From assembly GCA_007131125.1 (NCBI GenBank), contig SLRE01000121.1, forward strand, positions 1 to 31,051: a stretch of 31,051 bases of DNA, given 5' to 3'. The first letter of the stretch is position 1. Each line of letters opens with the position of its first letter. Positions 1-8,566 of the stretch are shown here, one piece after another. The translations under genes and the position numbers were made by a program. A model generated the notes under the pieces. The model was not told where the DNA came from. It searched no databases and saw only the letters and a program-made list of their open reading frames with translations. The DNA is from Bacteroidales bacterium (GTDB lineage: Bacteria > Bacteroidota > Bacteroidia > Bacteroidales > UBA7960).

Positions 1-17
1 GGAAGCCTCTTTTTACG

Positions 18-88
18 TTGACCGACCAGGATTCGAACCTGGACAGACAGCTCCAAAAACTGTAGTGCTACCGTTACACCATCGGTCA
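18..88 (-). tRNA. tRNA-Gln (anticodon UUG)
   Basis: The reverse strand folds as a full cloverleaf. The 7-bp acceptor stem TGACCGA/TCGGTCA pairs 82-88 with 19-25. The anticodon stem ACAGT/GCTGT encloses the loop TTTTGGA, so the anticodon is TTG (plus-strand 54-56). The T arm CCAGG-TTCGAAT-CCTGG is canonical. U1-A72 is typical of tRNA-Gln. The 3' CCA is not encoded. Downstream on the minus strand the window starts with a purine-rich stretch that could be half of a terminator cut by the edge. Confidence 0.93.
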
Positions 89-280
89 TTTTTGGTTTCG
101 GAGGGCAAAGATAGAAAAATTCTTTTTCCTGCCAATGATTTTTCAAATATTTTATCCTTTTGGGTGTTATTAATTATGGTGGGAAAATGCAGGGAAGAAG
201 AAGTTTCTTTATGCCCTTTTGCCAAAGCAGCAGGCTGTGTAAATGAATGTTAAAATCAGGGGGTATTGCGGTATTTTTTA

Positions 281-288
281 TAACTTCG
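281..288 (+). promoter_or_regulatory. possible -7 element for the DUF2723 gene
   Basis: TAACTTCG resembles the Bacteroidota -7 box TAnnTTTG with one substitution, about 58 nt before the ATG at 347. No well-spaced TTTG -33 box is visible, so this is tentative. Confidence 0.3.
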
Positions 289-346
289 CACCCGGTAAAA
301 AAACAAGAGAAAACCTTTTCAACTCCAAAACCAACAAACTTTTTCG

Positions 347-3300
347 ATGGAAGACCATTTCTATAAAAAGATCAACAACTATCTTGGTTGGGGCGCTTTT
401 GCCTTTGCTGCCATTATGTTTATGATGACCGTGGAGCCCACGGTAAGTTTCTGGGATGCCGGTGAACGGATTGCGGTATCATATAAGCTTCAGATCGGTC
501 ATCCCCCCGGTGCTCCGCTTTATCAGATGCTTGCGCGCATTTTCTCTCTCTTTGCCCTGGGAGATGTTACCCGGGTGGCATTTTGGATCAATATGATGTC
601 GGTAACAGCAGGTGCCCTTACGGTGATGTTTCTGTTCTGGACCATCACCATGCTTGGCAAAAAACTGATTGCTCCTGAGGGTGAAGTTACCCGCGAAAAG
701 GCTTTCGCCATTTTTGGAAGCGGTATTGTCGGAGCCCTTGCTTTGACTTTCAGTGATTCCTTCTGGTTTACTGCCGTTGAAGCCGAGGTATATGTAACAT
801 CTCTTTTCCTTACCGCCTTTGTATTCTGGGTGATTTTACGATGGGAAGCCGCACCACATGAGAAGGATTCCTACAAATGGCTGGTGCTTATTGCCTACAT
901 CATTGGCTTGTCCATCGGGGTGCACATGCTTAATCTGCTGGCCATCCCTGCCATTGTTTTTGTTTATTATTTCAAGTATTACCAACCCACCAAAAAAGGA
1001 ATCGTTTTTACGGGCATCATTGCCGTTGCCCTGTTGTATTTTATTCAGTCAATAATAATCCCCGGTTTGCTCAACCTTGACTGGCAGTTTGAGCGTTTCT
1101 TTGTCAATACTCTGGGCTTACCCTTTCACACGGGGACCATTGCATTCTTCGTATTGCTGATCGCTGCCATTGTTTATGGACTGTATTATACTCATAAGCA
1201 CAACAAGGTGGTGCTCAACACCATCATTCTTGCTTTTACCTTTATTGTGATCGGATATTCTTCCTTTTTCATGCTGGTGATTCGCAGCAATGCCCATGTG
1301 CCCATCAATGAGAATGCTCCCAAAGATGCCCTTGCCATGAAAGCTTACCTTGGCAGGGAGCAATACGGTGCCTGGCCCTTGCTGCACGGGCCTTATTACA
1401 ATGCTCCTGCCATTGATGCGGAAGACGGCAACCCGGTATGGGGCAAAAACCGTGAAACCGGTCGTTACGAGATCATCAATCCACGGGAAGGACTGGAGCC
1501 AGTTTACGATCCCAATTTCACTACCATTTTCCCACGAATGTGGAGCAGCCGCCAAAACCATCCCGCTGGCTATGAGCAATGGGGTAATGTTACTGGAAGA
1601 CCCGTTAGGGTTACCATGCACGATGGTTCTACTGAAACACGAAACCGGCCTACATTTGGTGAAAATCTGAGATTTTTCTTCTCTTACCAGGTCGGGCATA
1701 TGTATCTGAGGTATTTCATGTGGAATTTTTCCGGTCGTCAAAACGACATACAGGGGCATGGCAGTCCCGTGGAAGGCAACTGGCTTACCGGAATCAAATT
1801 TCTGGACGAAATGCGGCTCGGACCCCAGGATAATCTTCCCGAAAGCATGACCTCCAACAGGGGGTATAACCGGTATTATATGCTGCCCTTCATTTTAGGG
1901 GTCATCGGCTTCCTTTACCAGTTAAAACGACGACCGGACCATACCCTTGTGGTGGGACTCCTGTTTTTTATGACAGGGCTTGCCATTATCATATACCTTA
2001 ACCAAACGCCATTTCAGCCGCGTGAAAGGGATTATTCCTACATCGGCTCCTTTTATGCTTTTTCCATCTGGATTGGGCTGGGTGCTCTCGGACTGGCCGA
2101 CTGGGTGATGCGCAAACTCAAAGAAAAGGGAGGGGACAAGCCCCTCATTAATCCAAAGGTGGCTGCAGTGGCTACCCTTGCGGTATGTCTTTTGCTGGTG
2201 CCGGTAAACATGGCCAAAGAAAACTGGAACGACCATGATCGTTCCGGACGTTACACCGCCCGGGATGTAGCCATTAACTACCTTGAGTCCTGTGCCCCCA
2301 ATGCCATTATTTTCACCAATGGCGACAACGACACTTTCCCGCTTTGGTATGCCCAGGAAGTGGAAGGAATACGCACCGATGTCAAGGTGGTAAACCTCAG
2401 CCTGCTCAACACCGATTGGTATATTGACAACATGATCAGGCGTAAAACCTATGATGCAGAGCCGGTTCCATTTTCCATGGAGCCACACCAATACCGGGAT
2501 GGTACCCGCGACTTTGTTTATCTGACCGACCGTTTGGAGGGATATCAAAACCTGAGGTCAGTCATGGAATTTATTGCCGATGATTCTCAGCGTACCCGTA
2601 TTCGCACTGGCAGGGGCATGGAGGATTACAGCCCGACCCGGCGTTTTCGTCTTCCTGTAGATTCTGCCAAAGTTGTGGATAACGGCACCGTGGCCCCTGA
2701 AGATGCCCACCTGATTGTGGATGCCGTGGAATGGTCCGTCAACTGGCAGGGTCTTCAGAAAAATCATATGATGGCTTTTGACTTCCTGGCTGAAAATAAC
2801 TGGGAACGCCCCGTTTACTTTGCCATCACCACCGGTGGAGACTCTTTCCTCGGCCTTGAAGACTATTTTCAGCTGGAAGGAATGGCCTATCGCCTTGTTC
2901 CCATCCGCTCGCCCCGGATTGACGGCCAGCCCGGCAGGATCAATACCACCATACTGTATGATAATTTCATGAATAAATTCCAGTGGGGCAATATGAACCA
3001 GCCCGGGGTTTATCTTGATGAGGACAACCGGCGTCTTACGGTCAATTTCAGGAATACTGCCCAGCGCCTTGCCAATGCCCTGATAAAGGAAAATAAACCC
3101 GATTCGGCCATTGCAGTGCTGGACAGAGCCATGGAGGTAATGCCCGAATTCAATGTGCCCTATAATTACTTTACCCTTTTGATTGCCGAAGCCTACTATG
3201 ATGCAGGAGCTGAAGAAAAGGCCAATCCCATAGTTGAGCGTTTGATTGACCTTTACGAGCAGGAGCTTCGCTACTTTTTCTCTTTCAGGGGGCAAAGAGC

Positions 3301-3448
3301 CAACCTCGTGGAAAGCAAAAAGCAGGAAGCACTGGCTATCATGCAAAGGATAAAGCATGTTACAGACGAAATGCAGCAGGATGAGCTGGCTGAACGCTCA
3401 CAAAACATCTTTGATACCTATTATGACCTTTATGTAGGTGGATACTGA
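347..3448 (+). CDS. DUF2723 (GT117/TMEM260-like) membrane glycosyltransferase with C-terminal TPR-like region
   Basis: A 1033-residue integral membrane protein. The first ~620 residues contain roughly ten to twelve hydrophobic segments. Near residues 30-55 lies the DUF2723 signature, an acidic loop (FWDAGERIA) followed by IGHPPGAPLYQ. The family belongs to glycosyltransferase family GT117, whose eukaryotic member TMEM260 is a protein O-mannosyltransferase, so a role in extracytoplasmic protein O-glycosylation is inferred. After the last helix (about 600-620) comes a soluble periplasmic part with the conserved stretch TNGDNDTFPLWYAQ, and the final ~120 residues read as TPR-like helices (DSAIAVLDRAMEVMPE). 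The length fits Bacteroidota members. The gene stands alone, with tRNA-Gln divergent upstream and the rimP operon promoter downstream. The acceptor and sugar cannot be read from sequence. Confidence 0.88.
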   Translation: MEDHFYKKINNYLGWGAFAFAAIMFMMTVEPTVSFWDAGERIAVSYKLQIGHPPGAPLYQMLARIFSLFALGDVTRVAFWINMMSVTAGALTVMFLFWTITMLGKKLIAPEGEVTREKAFAIFGSGIVGALALTFSDSFWFTAVEAEVYVTSLFLTAFVFWVILRWEAAPHEKDSYKWLVLIAYIIGLSIGVHMLNLLAIPAIVFVYYFKYYQPTKKGIVFTGIIAVALLYFIQSIIIPGLLNLDWQFERFFVNTLGLPFHTGTIAFFVLLIAAIVYGLYYTHKHNKVVLNTIILAFTFIVIGYSSFFMLVIRSNAHVPINENAPKDALAMKAYLGREQYGAWPLLHGPYYNAPAIDAEDGNPVWGKNRETGRYEIINPREGLEPVYDPNFTTIFPRMWSSRQNHPAGYEQWGNVTGRPVRVTMHDGSTETRNRPTFGENLRFFFSYQVGHMYLRYFMWNFSGRQNDIQGHGSPVEGNWLTGIKFLDEMRLGPQDNLPESMTSNRGYNRYYMLPFILGVIGFLYQLKRRPDHTLVVGLLFFMTGLAIIIYLNQTPFQPRERDYSYIGSFYAFSIWIGLGALGLADWVMRKLKEKGGDKPLINPKVAAVATLAVCLLLVPVNMAKENWNDHDRSGRYTARDVAINYLESCAPNAIIFTNGDNDTFPLWYAQEVEGIRTDVKVVNLSLLNTDWYIDNMIRRKTYDAEPVPFSMEPHQYRDGTRDFVYLTDRLEGYQNLRSVMEFIADDSQRTRIRTGRGMEDYSPTRRFRLPVDSAKVVDNGTVAPEDAHLIVDAVEWSVNWQGLQKNHMMAFDFLAENNWERPVYFAITTGGDSFLGLEDYFQLEGMAYRLVPIRSPRIDGQPGRINTTILYDNFMNKFQWGNMNQPGVYLDEDNRRLTVNFRNTAQRLANALIKENKPDSAIAVLDRAMEVMPEFNVPYNYFTLLIAEAYYDAGAEEKANPIVERLIDLYEQELRYFFSFRGQRANLVESKKQEALAIMQRIKHVTDEMQQDELAERSQNIFDTYYDLYVGGY

Positions 3449-3517
3449 AAGGGTAAAATGCCTTAAGGGTTTGGTTGCATAAAGGACCCTAATGCGCTAA
3501 AAAACAGGGATATTTTT

Positions 3518-3545
3518 TTTGATTTAAAAAAATGTATTACCTTTG
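3518..3545 (+). promoter_or_regulatory. promoter of the rimP-nusA-infB operon
   Basis: TTTG at 3518-3521 and TACCTTTG at 3538-3545 match the Bacteroidota -33/-7 elements with a 16-nt spacer. The predicted transcript starts near 3552, leaving a leader of about 65 nt that contains the hairpin at 3573-3600. Confidence 0.6.
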
Positions 3546-3572
3546 CGCAGAAATTAAGTGTATGCCAAATGG

Positions 3573-3600
3573 AGAGGGGGCAATTGAGTCCCCTCTTTTA
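3573..3600 (+). promoter_or_regulatory. leader hairpin upstream of rimP (attenuator-like)
   Basis: AGAGGGG (3573-3579) pairs perfectly with CCCCTCT (3590-3596). A G-U pair and an inner C-G pair extend it to about 9 bp around a 6-nt loop. The sequence then runs TTTTATTGG. The hairpin ends about 20 nt before the rimP ATG. It could be an attenuator, a translational control element or an mRNA stabiliser. Confidence 0.5.
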
Positions 3601-3616
3601 TTGGATATAAGTGATT

Positions 3617-4111
3617 ATGATCGACAAAAAAAAGGTTGAAGCGATTGTAAACGAATACCTTGAGGGCAGCGACCAGTTCCTGGTAAAGGTCTCGGTAAGT
3701 CCCCAGAACAAGGTGTCTGTTTTCCTCGATGGGGATACCGGGGTAAAAATCGAGGATTGTATTCAGCTGAGCCGGCATATCGAGTCATTTTTCGATCGGG
3801 ACCGTGAAGATTTTGAGCTGGAAGTGTCTACAGTTGGGGTTGGAACCCCGCTGACCCAGCTTAGGCAATACCGCAACAACAAAGGTCGTAATATCGCTGT
3901 CCTGGATACTGAGAACAAAAAAACAAGAGGCAAATTGCTGGATGCAACCTCCGAAGGCATTACCCTGGAAAAGGAGCCGCCCAAAAGCGGGAAAAAGAAA
4001 AAACCAAAGCAATCAAAAGTACCGGAAGAAGATAAAAAGGTATTTTTTGCCTTTGACCAAATAAAAGAAGCCAAGATTCAGGTGTCTTTCAAAAAAAAAC
4101 CTGAGAAATAG
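3617..4111 (+). CDS. rimP: ribosome maturation factor RimP
   Basis: A 164-residue protein needed for late assembly of the 30S subunit. The N-terminal alpha/beta domain reads EAIVNEYLEGSDQFLVKVSV, followed by the conserved segment DCIQLSRHIESFFDRD and the family signature LEVSTVGVGTPLT (the place of the usual LEVSSPG). The C-terminal SH3-like domain (about residue 90 on) holds a Lys-rich insertion (KSGKKKKPKQSK), common in Bacteroidota. A GTG at 3611 is in frame six bases earlier; the ATG at 3617 is preferred because family members begin close to the MIDKKKV-type sequence. It lies first in an operon with nusA (31-nt gap) and infB, the classic rimP-nusA-infB order. Confidence 0.92.
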   Translation: MIDKKKVEAIVNEYLEGSDQFLVKVSVSPQNKVSVFLDGDTGVKIEDCIQLSRHIESFFDRDREDFELEVSTVGVGTPLTQLRQYRNNKGRNIAVLDTENKKTRGKLLDATSEGITLEKEPPKSGKKKKPKQSKVPEEDKKVFFAFDQIKEAKIQVSFKKKPEK

Positions 4112-4142
4112 TTTTAACTGAAAAAAACAGCAAAAAAGAACA

Positions 4143-5378
4143 ATGGAAAGTATAAATCTGGTTGAATCGTTTTCCGAATTTAAGGAATTCAAGAACATTG
4201 ACCGCACAACCATGATGTTGATCCTGGAAGATGTTTTTCGCAACATGTTGCAGAAAAAGTACGGATCATCAGATAATTTCGACATTATTGTCAATATCGA
4301 CAAGGGAGACCTTGAGGTATGGAGAAACCGGATGATTGTGGAAGACGGAGAGGTGGAAGATGAAAATGCAGAGATTGCCTATTCGGATGCCATCAAAATT
4401 GAACCCGATTTTGAAATTGGAGAAGAAGTTTCTGAGCCGGTTAAAATGTCGGACTTTGGTCGCAGGGAAATACTTTCCATTCGTCAAAACCTTGCTTCAA
4501 AGATCCTTGAACTTGAAAAGGACAGTATCTATAAAAAATACCAGGAAAGGATCGGAGAGCTGATCACTGCAGAAGTTTACCAGGTATGGAAAAAAGAAAT
4601 CCTTGCCCTTGACGATGAAGGGATTGAACTGATCCTTCCCAAGACCGAGCAGATCCCATCCGATTTTTTCCGCAAGGGAGACACGGTAAGGGCGGTGGTA
4701 TCAAGGGTTGAGATAAAAAACAACAATCCCCTGATCATATTGTCACGTACTTCCCCGGTATTCCTGGAAAGACTGTTTGAGCAGGAAGTACCAGAGGTTT
4801 ATGACGGCCTGATCACCATCAAGAAAATTGTAAGGGTGCCGGGTGAGCGGGCAAAAGTGGCCGTAGAATCCTACGACGACCGAATTGACCCGGTAGGCGC
4901 CTGTGTGGGAATGAAAGGTTCGAGAATTCATGGCATTGTCAGGGAACTTCGAAACGAAAACATTGACGTGATCAATTTCACCACCAACCCCAACCTGTAT
5001 ATTTCCCGTGCCCTGAGTCCGGCAAAGATCAACTCCATTACCATTGACGAAGAAAACAAGAGGGCCGAGGTTTTCCTTAAGCCCGACCAGGTTTCCCTGG
5101 CTATTGGTAAAGGCGGTTTTAACATTAAGCTGGCAGGAACCCTGACCGGATATGAGATTGATGTTTACCGCGATGCCGAAACCGATACCGAAGATGTGGA
5201 TATCGAGGAATTTGCCGATGAAATTGAAGAGTGGATCATACAGGAGTTGAAGAATATTGGCTGTGATACCGCCAAAAGTGTGCTGAATTTAACGGTGGAA
5301 GACCTGGTAAACCGAACCGATCTGGAAGAAGAAACTGTAAATGAGGTTATGCGTATACTAAAAGCAGAGTTTGAATAA
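4143..5378 (+). CDS. nusA: transcription termination/antitermination factor NusA
   Basis: A 411-residue RNA-polymerase-binding protein acting in pausing, termination and antitermination. The N-terminal polymerase-binding domain covers about residues 1-130, then the S1 domain (about 135-200, KGDTVRAVVSRVEI). KH1 carries GACVGMKGSRIHGIVREL and KH2 carries SLAIGKGGFNIKLAG, both with the GxxG loop. The end (about 365-411) is a helix-hairpin-helix type domain (LKNIGCDTAKSVLNLTVEDL). It lacks the paired C-terminal acidic repeats of gammaproteobacterial NusA, as expected in this phylum. NusA is a plausible regulator of its own operon through the leader hairpin, but that is inference. Confidence 0.96.
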   Translation: MESINLVESFSEFKEFKNIDRTTMMLILEDVFRNMLQKKYGSSDNFDIIVNIDKGDLEVWRNRMIVEDGEVEDENAEIAYSDAIKIEPDFEIGEEVSEPVKMSDFGRREILSIRQNLASKILELEKDSIYKKYQERIGELITAEVYQVWKKEILALDDEGIELILPKTEQIPSDFFRKGDTVRAVVSRVEIKNNNPLIILSRTSPVFLERLFEQEVPEVYDGLITIKKIVRVPGERAKVAVESYDDRIDPVGACVGMKGSRIHGIVRELRNENIDVINFTTNPNLYISRALSPAKINSITIDEENKRAEVFLKPDQVSLAIGKGGFNIKLAGTLTGYEIDVYRDAETDTEDVDIEEFADEIEEWIIQELKNIGCDTAKSVLNLTVEDLVNRTDLEEETVNEVMRILKAEFE

Positions 5379-5384
5379 TTTATG

Positions 5385-5392
5385 TAATTTTG
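5385..5392 (+). promoter_or_regulatory. possible internal -7 element before infB
   Basis: TAATTTTG in the 63-nt nusA-infB gap matches the -7 consensus TAnnTTTG, followed by GCAGG as in many promoters of this phylum. The nearest TTTG lies only 11 nt upstream, too close for a standard -33 box. An internal promoter for infB is possible. Confidence 0.3.
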
Positions 5393-5441
5393 CAGGATTT
5401 TTCATCTGCTTAGGAATAATTTTTGAAACCTAAATCTTAAT

Positions 5442-8435
5442 ATGACTGAAGGTATTAAAGTAAAACGATTAAGTAAAGTTGCCCGGGAGTTCAACTTAGG
5501 CACCAGCACTTTGGTTGAATTTCTCAAGAAAAAGGGATTTTCTGTTGACAACAACCCCAACACGAAGATCTCCCAGGAAGCCTATGACCTTCTTTTGAAA
5601 GAGTTCCAGGGGGAAAAGTCCCTTAAAGAGGCAACCCAGAAAGCCGGCCTGAATCTTATTAAGAGAGAGCGCATCTCATTGGATGAAAAAGAAAGCGAAG
5701 CTACTGATGAAAGTACTAAAGATACCGAACAGGAAACTCCGGAAAAAGAGGAGAAAGAACTTTTCATAAAAGGACATAAAGCTCCCGAACCCGAAGCCGC
5801 AGAGAAAAAATCAAAGACCGGGGATGATGAAGAAAAAGCCCAGGGTCCAAAAGTCGTGGGCAAACTTGATCCCGAAGAATTGAAAGGCAAGAAGGCCGCA
5901 AAACCTAAAGAAGAGGAAAAGACCGCAGCCGAAGCCGATAAGAAAGCAGAGCCCAAAGAAACTCCGGAAGAAAAGACTGAGAAAACAACTGCTGAAAAAG
6001 CGCCTGAAGAAGAAAAAGATGATCAGGCTGACAGCAAACTCAAGATACTGGGAAAAATAGACCTTCCCGAAAAGAAAGCAAAGAAAAAAGACAAAAAGGA
6101 AGAGCCTTCCGCTAAAGAGCAGGAAAAGGCCAGCCCTGCTGAAAAAGAAAAACCAACTCCGAAGGAAGAACCCTCCAAAAAAGAGGAAAAACCAAAACCC
6201 AAAGAAAAGGAAGAGAAGGAGGAAGTTTCTGCAGAGAAACAAGAAGAGGCACCGAAAGCCCAAAAGGAGGAAGAGAAGGATGATGTTTACAAAACCCGGA
6301 TCAAAAAACTGGAAGGCCCAACCATATTAGGGAAAATGGACCTGCCGAAAGAAAAAGAGGCTCCCAAAAAGCCGGTGGCTTCTTCAACCGATCCTTCAAA
6401 GTCTAAACGGCGCAAGCGTAAGCGGATTAAAAAGGATAAACCTGTTGAAACGCAGATGCCACAGCAAAAAGCAGGCAAGCAGGAAGGCAAAAAACCCAGG
6501 CGTGGACGCAAAGAGCAAGCCAAGCCCGAGCTTACCGAAGAGGAAATCTCCAAGCAGATCCGCGAAACCCTGGCCAGCCTCAGTGGAACCGGAAAGTCCA
6601 AAGGTGCCAAACATCGTCGCCTGAAGCGCGAAATGCTTCAACAGCAGAAAGAAAAGGAAATGGAGCAATCCGAAGCCACCCAGAAAGTGATTCAGGTCAC
6701 AGAGTTTGTTTCTGCTTCCGAATTGGCCAATCTGATGGATGTTTCGGTTAATGAAATCATCTCCACCTGCATGTCACTAGGTTTGTTTGTTTCCATCAAC
6801 CAGCGACTGGATGCTGAAACCATTACCATTGTGGCCGATGAATTTGGATACGAAGTGGAGTTTGTGAGTGTGGATGCCCAGGAAGTGGTGGAAGAGGAAA
6901 ATGACCGTCCTGAAGACCTTGACGACCGTGCTCCAATCGTAACGGTTATGGGTCATGTGGACCACGGAAAAACTTCTTTGCTTGACCGGATCAGGCATGC
7001 CAATGTAATTGCCGGTGAGGCAGGAGGTATTACCCAGCATATTGGGGCTTACTCTGTTGAACGCGATGACGGGAAATCCATTACCTTCCTGGACACACCG
7101 GGTCATGAAGCCTTTACCGCTATGCGTGCCAGGGGAGCCAAGGTTACTGACGTGGCAATTATTGTTGTTGCGGCTGACGACCAGGTGATGCCCCAGACCG
7201 TTGAGGCTATTAACCATGCCCAGGCAGCCGGGGTGCCCATTGTAATAGCAATCAATAAAATTGACAAGCCCGGGGCCAATCCCGACAAAGTAAAGGAAGA
7301 CCTTGCCAATATCAACATCCTGGTGGAAGACTGGGGTGGTAAATACCAATGTCAGGAAATTTCCGCAAAGCAAGGCCTTAACATTGAAAACCTCCTGGAA
7401 AAAGTGTTGCTCGAGTCAGAATTACTGGAGCTAAAAGCCAACCCTTCCAGGAAGGCCTCCGGTACTGTTATTGAGTCTTCCCTGGACAGAGGACGGGGTT
7501 ATGTTGCCACCATCCTGGTACAAAACGGAACCCTGCGAATTGGTGACATCGTGGTGGCCGGAACCCATCACGGTAAAGTCAAAGCTATGTTTAACGAAAG
7601 GGGGCAGCGCATTCAGGAGGCAGGTCCTTCAACCCCTGTGCTTATCCTTGGTCTGGACGGTGCTCCGCAGGCGGGAGATACTTTTAACGTAATGGGCTCT
7701 GAGCACGAAGCTAAAAATATTACTACCAAACGTCAGCAACTTATTCGCGAGCAGGGCCTCAGAACCCAGAAACATATTACCCTGGATGAAATTGGCCGCA
7801 GAATTGCCATTGGCGATTTCAAGGAACTCAATGTGATCGTTAAGGGTGATGTGGATGGCTCTGTGGAAGCACTGGCCGATGCCATGCTGAAACTCTCCAC
7901 AGAAGAGGTACAGGTAAACATCATCCATAAAGCAGTTGGTCCCATTACGGAGGGTGATGTGCTTCTGGCCTCCGCCTCCAATGCAGTAATCGTAGGATTC
8001 CAGGTGAGGCCTTCTCTCGCAGCCCGTAAACTTGCCGAACAGGAACAGATCGACATCAGGCTTTACAGCGTTATTTACAATGCCATTAATGAGATCAAGT
8101 CGGCCATTGAAGGTATGCTTTCCCCCGAGATTGAAGAAAAGGTTACTGCCAACCTGGAAGTGCGGGATGTATTTAAGATCACGAAGGTGGGAACTGTGGC
8201 AGGATGTAAGGTGCTCGACGGAAAAATTCACCGCAATGCCAGCATCCGCCTTATCCGCGACGGTATCGTCATTTACACCGGCGAACTTGGTTCACTCAAA
8301 CGTTTCAAGGATGATGTGAAAGAGGTTTCTGCCGGCTATGAATGCGGACTGAATATTGAAAAGTTTAACGATATAAAAGTTGGAGATATCATTGAAGCTT
8401 TTGAAACCGTGGAAGTGGCAAGAAAGCTTGAATAA
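5442..8435 (+). CDS. infB: translation initiation factor IF-2
   Basis: A 997-residue GTPase that delivers initiator tRNA to the 30S subunit. The N-terminal IF2_N domain (about 1-55) reads VKRLSKVAREFNLGTSTLVE. A charged Lys/Glu/Pro-rich linker of about 350 residues follows, then a second IF2_N-like domain (about 420-480). The GTPase domain has GHVDHGKT (504-511), DTPGH (551-555) and NKID (605-608). Domains II, III and C2 complete the protein. The linker carries three short repeats, GKLDP, GKIDLP and GKMDLP, at residues 140, 204 and 297. The long linker is usual for Bacteroidota. Last gene of the rimP operon, followed by a terminator. Confidence 0.98.
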   Translation: MTEGIKVKRLSKVAREFNLGTSTLVEFLKKKGFSVDNNPNTKISQEAYDLLLKEFQGEKSLKEATQKAGLNLIKRERISLDEKESEATDESTKDTEQETPEKEEKELFIKGHKAPEPEAAEKKSKTGDDEEKAQGPKVVGKLDPEELKGKKAAKPKEEEKTAAEADKKAEPKETPEEKTEKTTAEKAPEEEKDDQADSKLKILGKIDLPEKKAKKKDKKEEPSAKEQEKASPAEKEKPTPKEEPSKKEEKPKPKEKEEKEEVSAEKQEEAPKAQKEEEKDDVYKTRIKKLEGPTILGKMDLPKEKEAPKKPVASSTDPSKSKRRKRKRIKKDKPVETQMPQQKAGKQEGKKPRRGRKEQAKPELTEEEISKQIRETLASLSGTGKSKGAKHRRLKREMLQQQKEKEMEQSEATQKVIQVTEFVSASELANLMDVSVNEIISTCMSLGLFVSINQRLDAETITIVADEFGYEVEFVSVDAQEVVEEENDRPEDLDDRAPIVTVMGHVDHGKTSLLDRIRHANVIAGEAGGITQHIGAYSVERDDGKSITFLDTPGHEAFTAMRARGAKVTDVAIIVVAADDQVMPQTVEAINHAQAAGVPIVIAINKIDKPGANPDKVKEDLANINILVEDWGGKYQCQEISAKQGLNIENLLEKVLLESELLELKANPSRKASGTVIESSLDRGRGYVATILVQNGTLRIGDIVVAGTHHGKVKAMFNERGQRIQEAGPSTPVLILGLDGAPQAGDTFNVMGSEHEAKNITTKRQQLIREQGLRTQKHITLDEIGRRIAIGDFKELNVIVKGDVDGSVEALADAMLKLSTEEVQVNIIHKAVGPITEGDVLLASASNAVIVGFQVRPSLAARKLAEQEQIDIRLYSVIYNAINEIKSAIEGMLSPEIEEKVTANLEVRDVFKITKVGTVAGCKVLDGKIHRNASIRLIRDGIVIYTGELGSLKRFKDDVKEVSAGYECGLNIEKFNDIKVGDIIEAFETVEVARKLE

Positions 8436-8468
8436 GCGCTTAAGAAGCTTTCGGTTTGAAAAAAACTT

Positions 8469-8503
8469 ACGGCCTTTGATTGGATTCAAGGGCCGTTTTT
8501 TTT
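8469..8503 (+). terminator. intrinsic terminator after infB
   Basis: ACGGCCTTTGA pairs with TTCAAGGGCCGT (one G-U pair) around a short loop, followed by eight T. It lies 34 nt after the infB stop and before pgi. Confidence 0.85.
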
Positions 8504-8566
8504 GTCCATTGGCTTTACCTTTAAAAGGGATTTTAATATATTCACAGAAAATTAAAAACCTGGATC

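Noticed and set aside
13..253. Two overlapping short ORFs on opposite strands near the tRNA
   Set aside because: One runs through the tRNA itself and neither has a recognisable domain or start context.
2558..3358. Long antisense ORF (266 codons) inside the DUF2723 gene
   Set aside because: It is a frame shadow of a clear family member; its translation has no recognisable fold.
3463..3493. Hairpin (TTAAGGGT / ACCCTAA with a bulge) after the DUF2723 gene
   Set aside because: The stem is short and bulged and no T-run follows, so it was not called a terminator.
5700..6450. Repetitive AAG/GAA-rich stretch that looks like a DNA repeat
   Set aside because: It encodes the Lys/Glu-rich disordered linker of IF-2; no exact tandem unit is present.
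6777..7373. Antisense ORF inside the IF-2 GTPase domain
   Set aside because: The plus strand carries all IF-2 GTPase motifs here, so the antisense frame is a by-product of codon bias.
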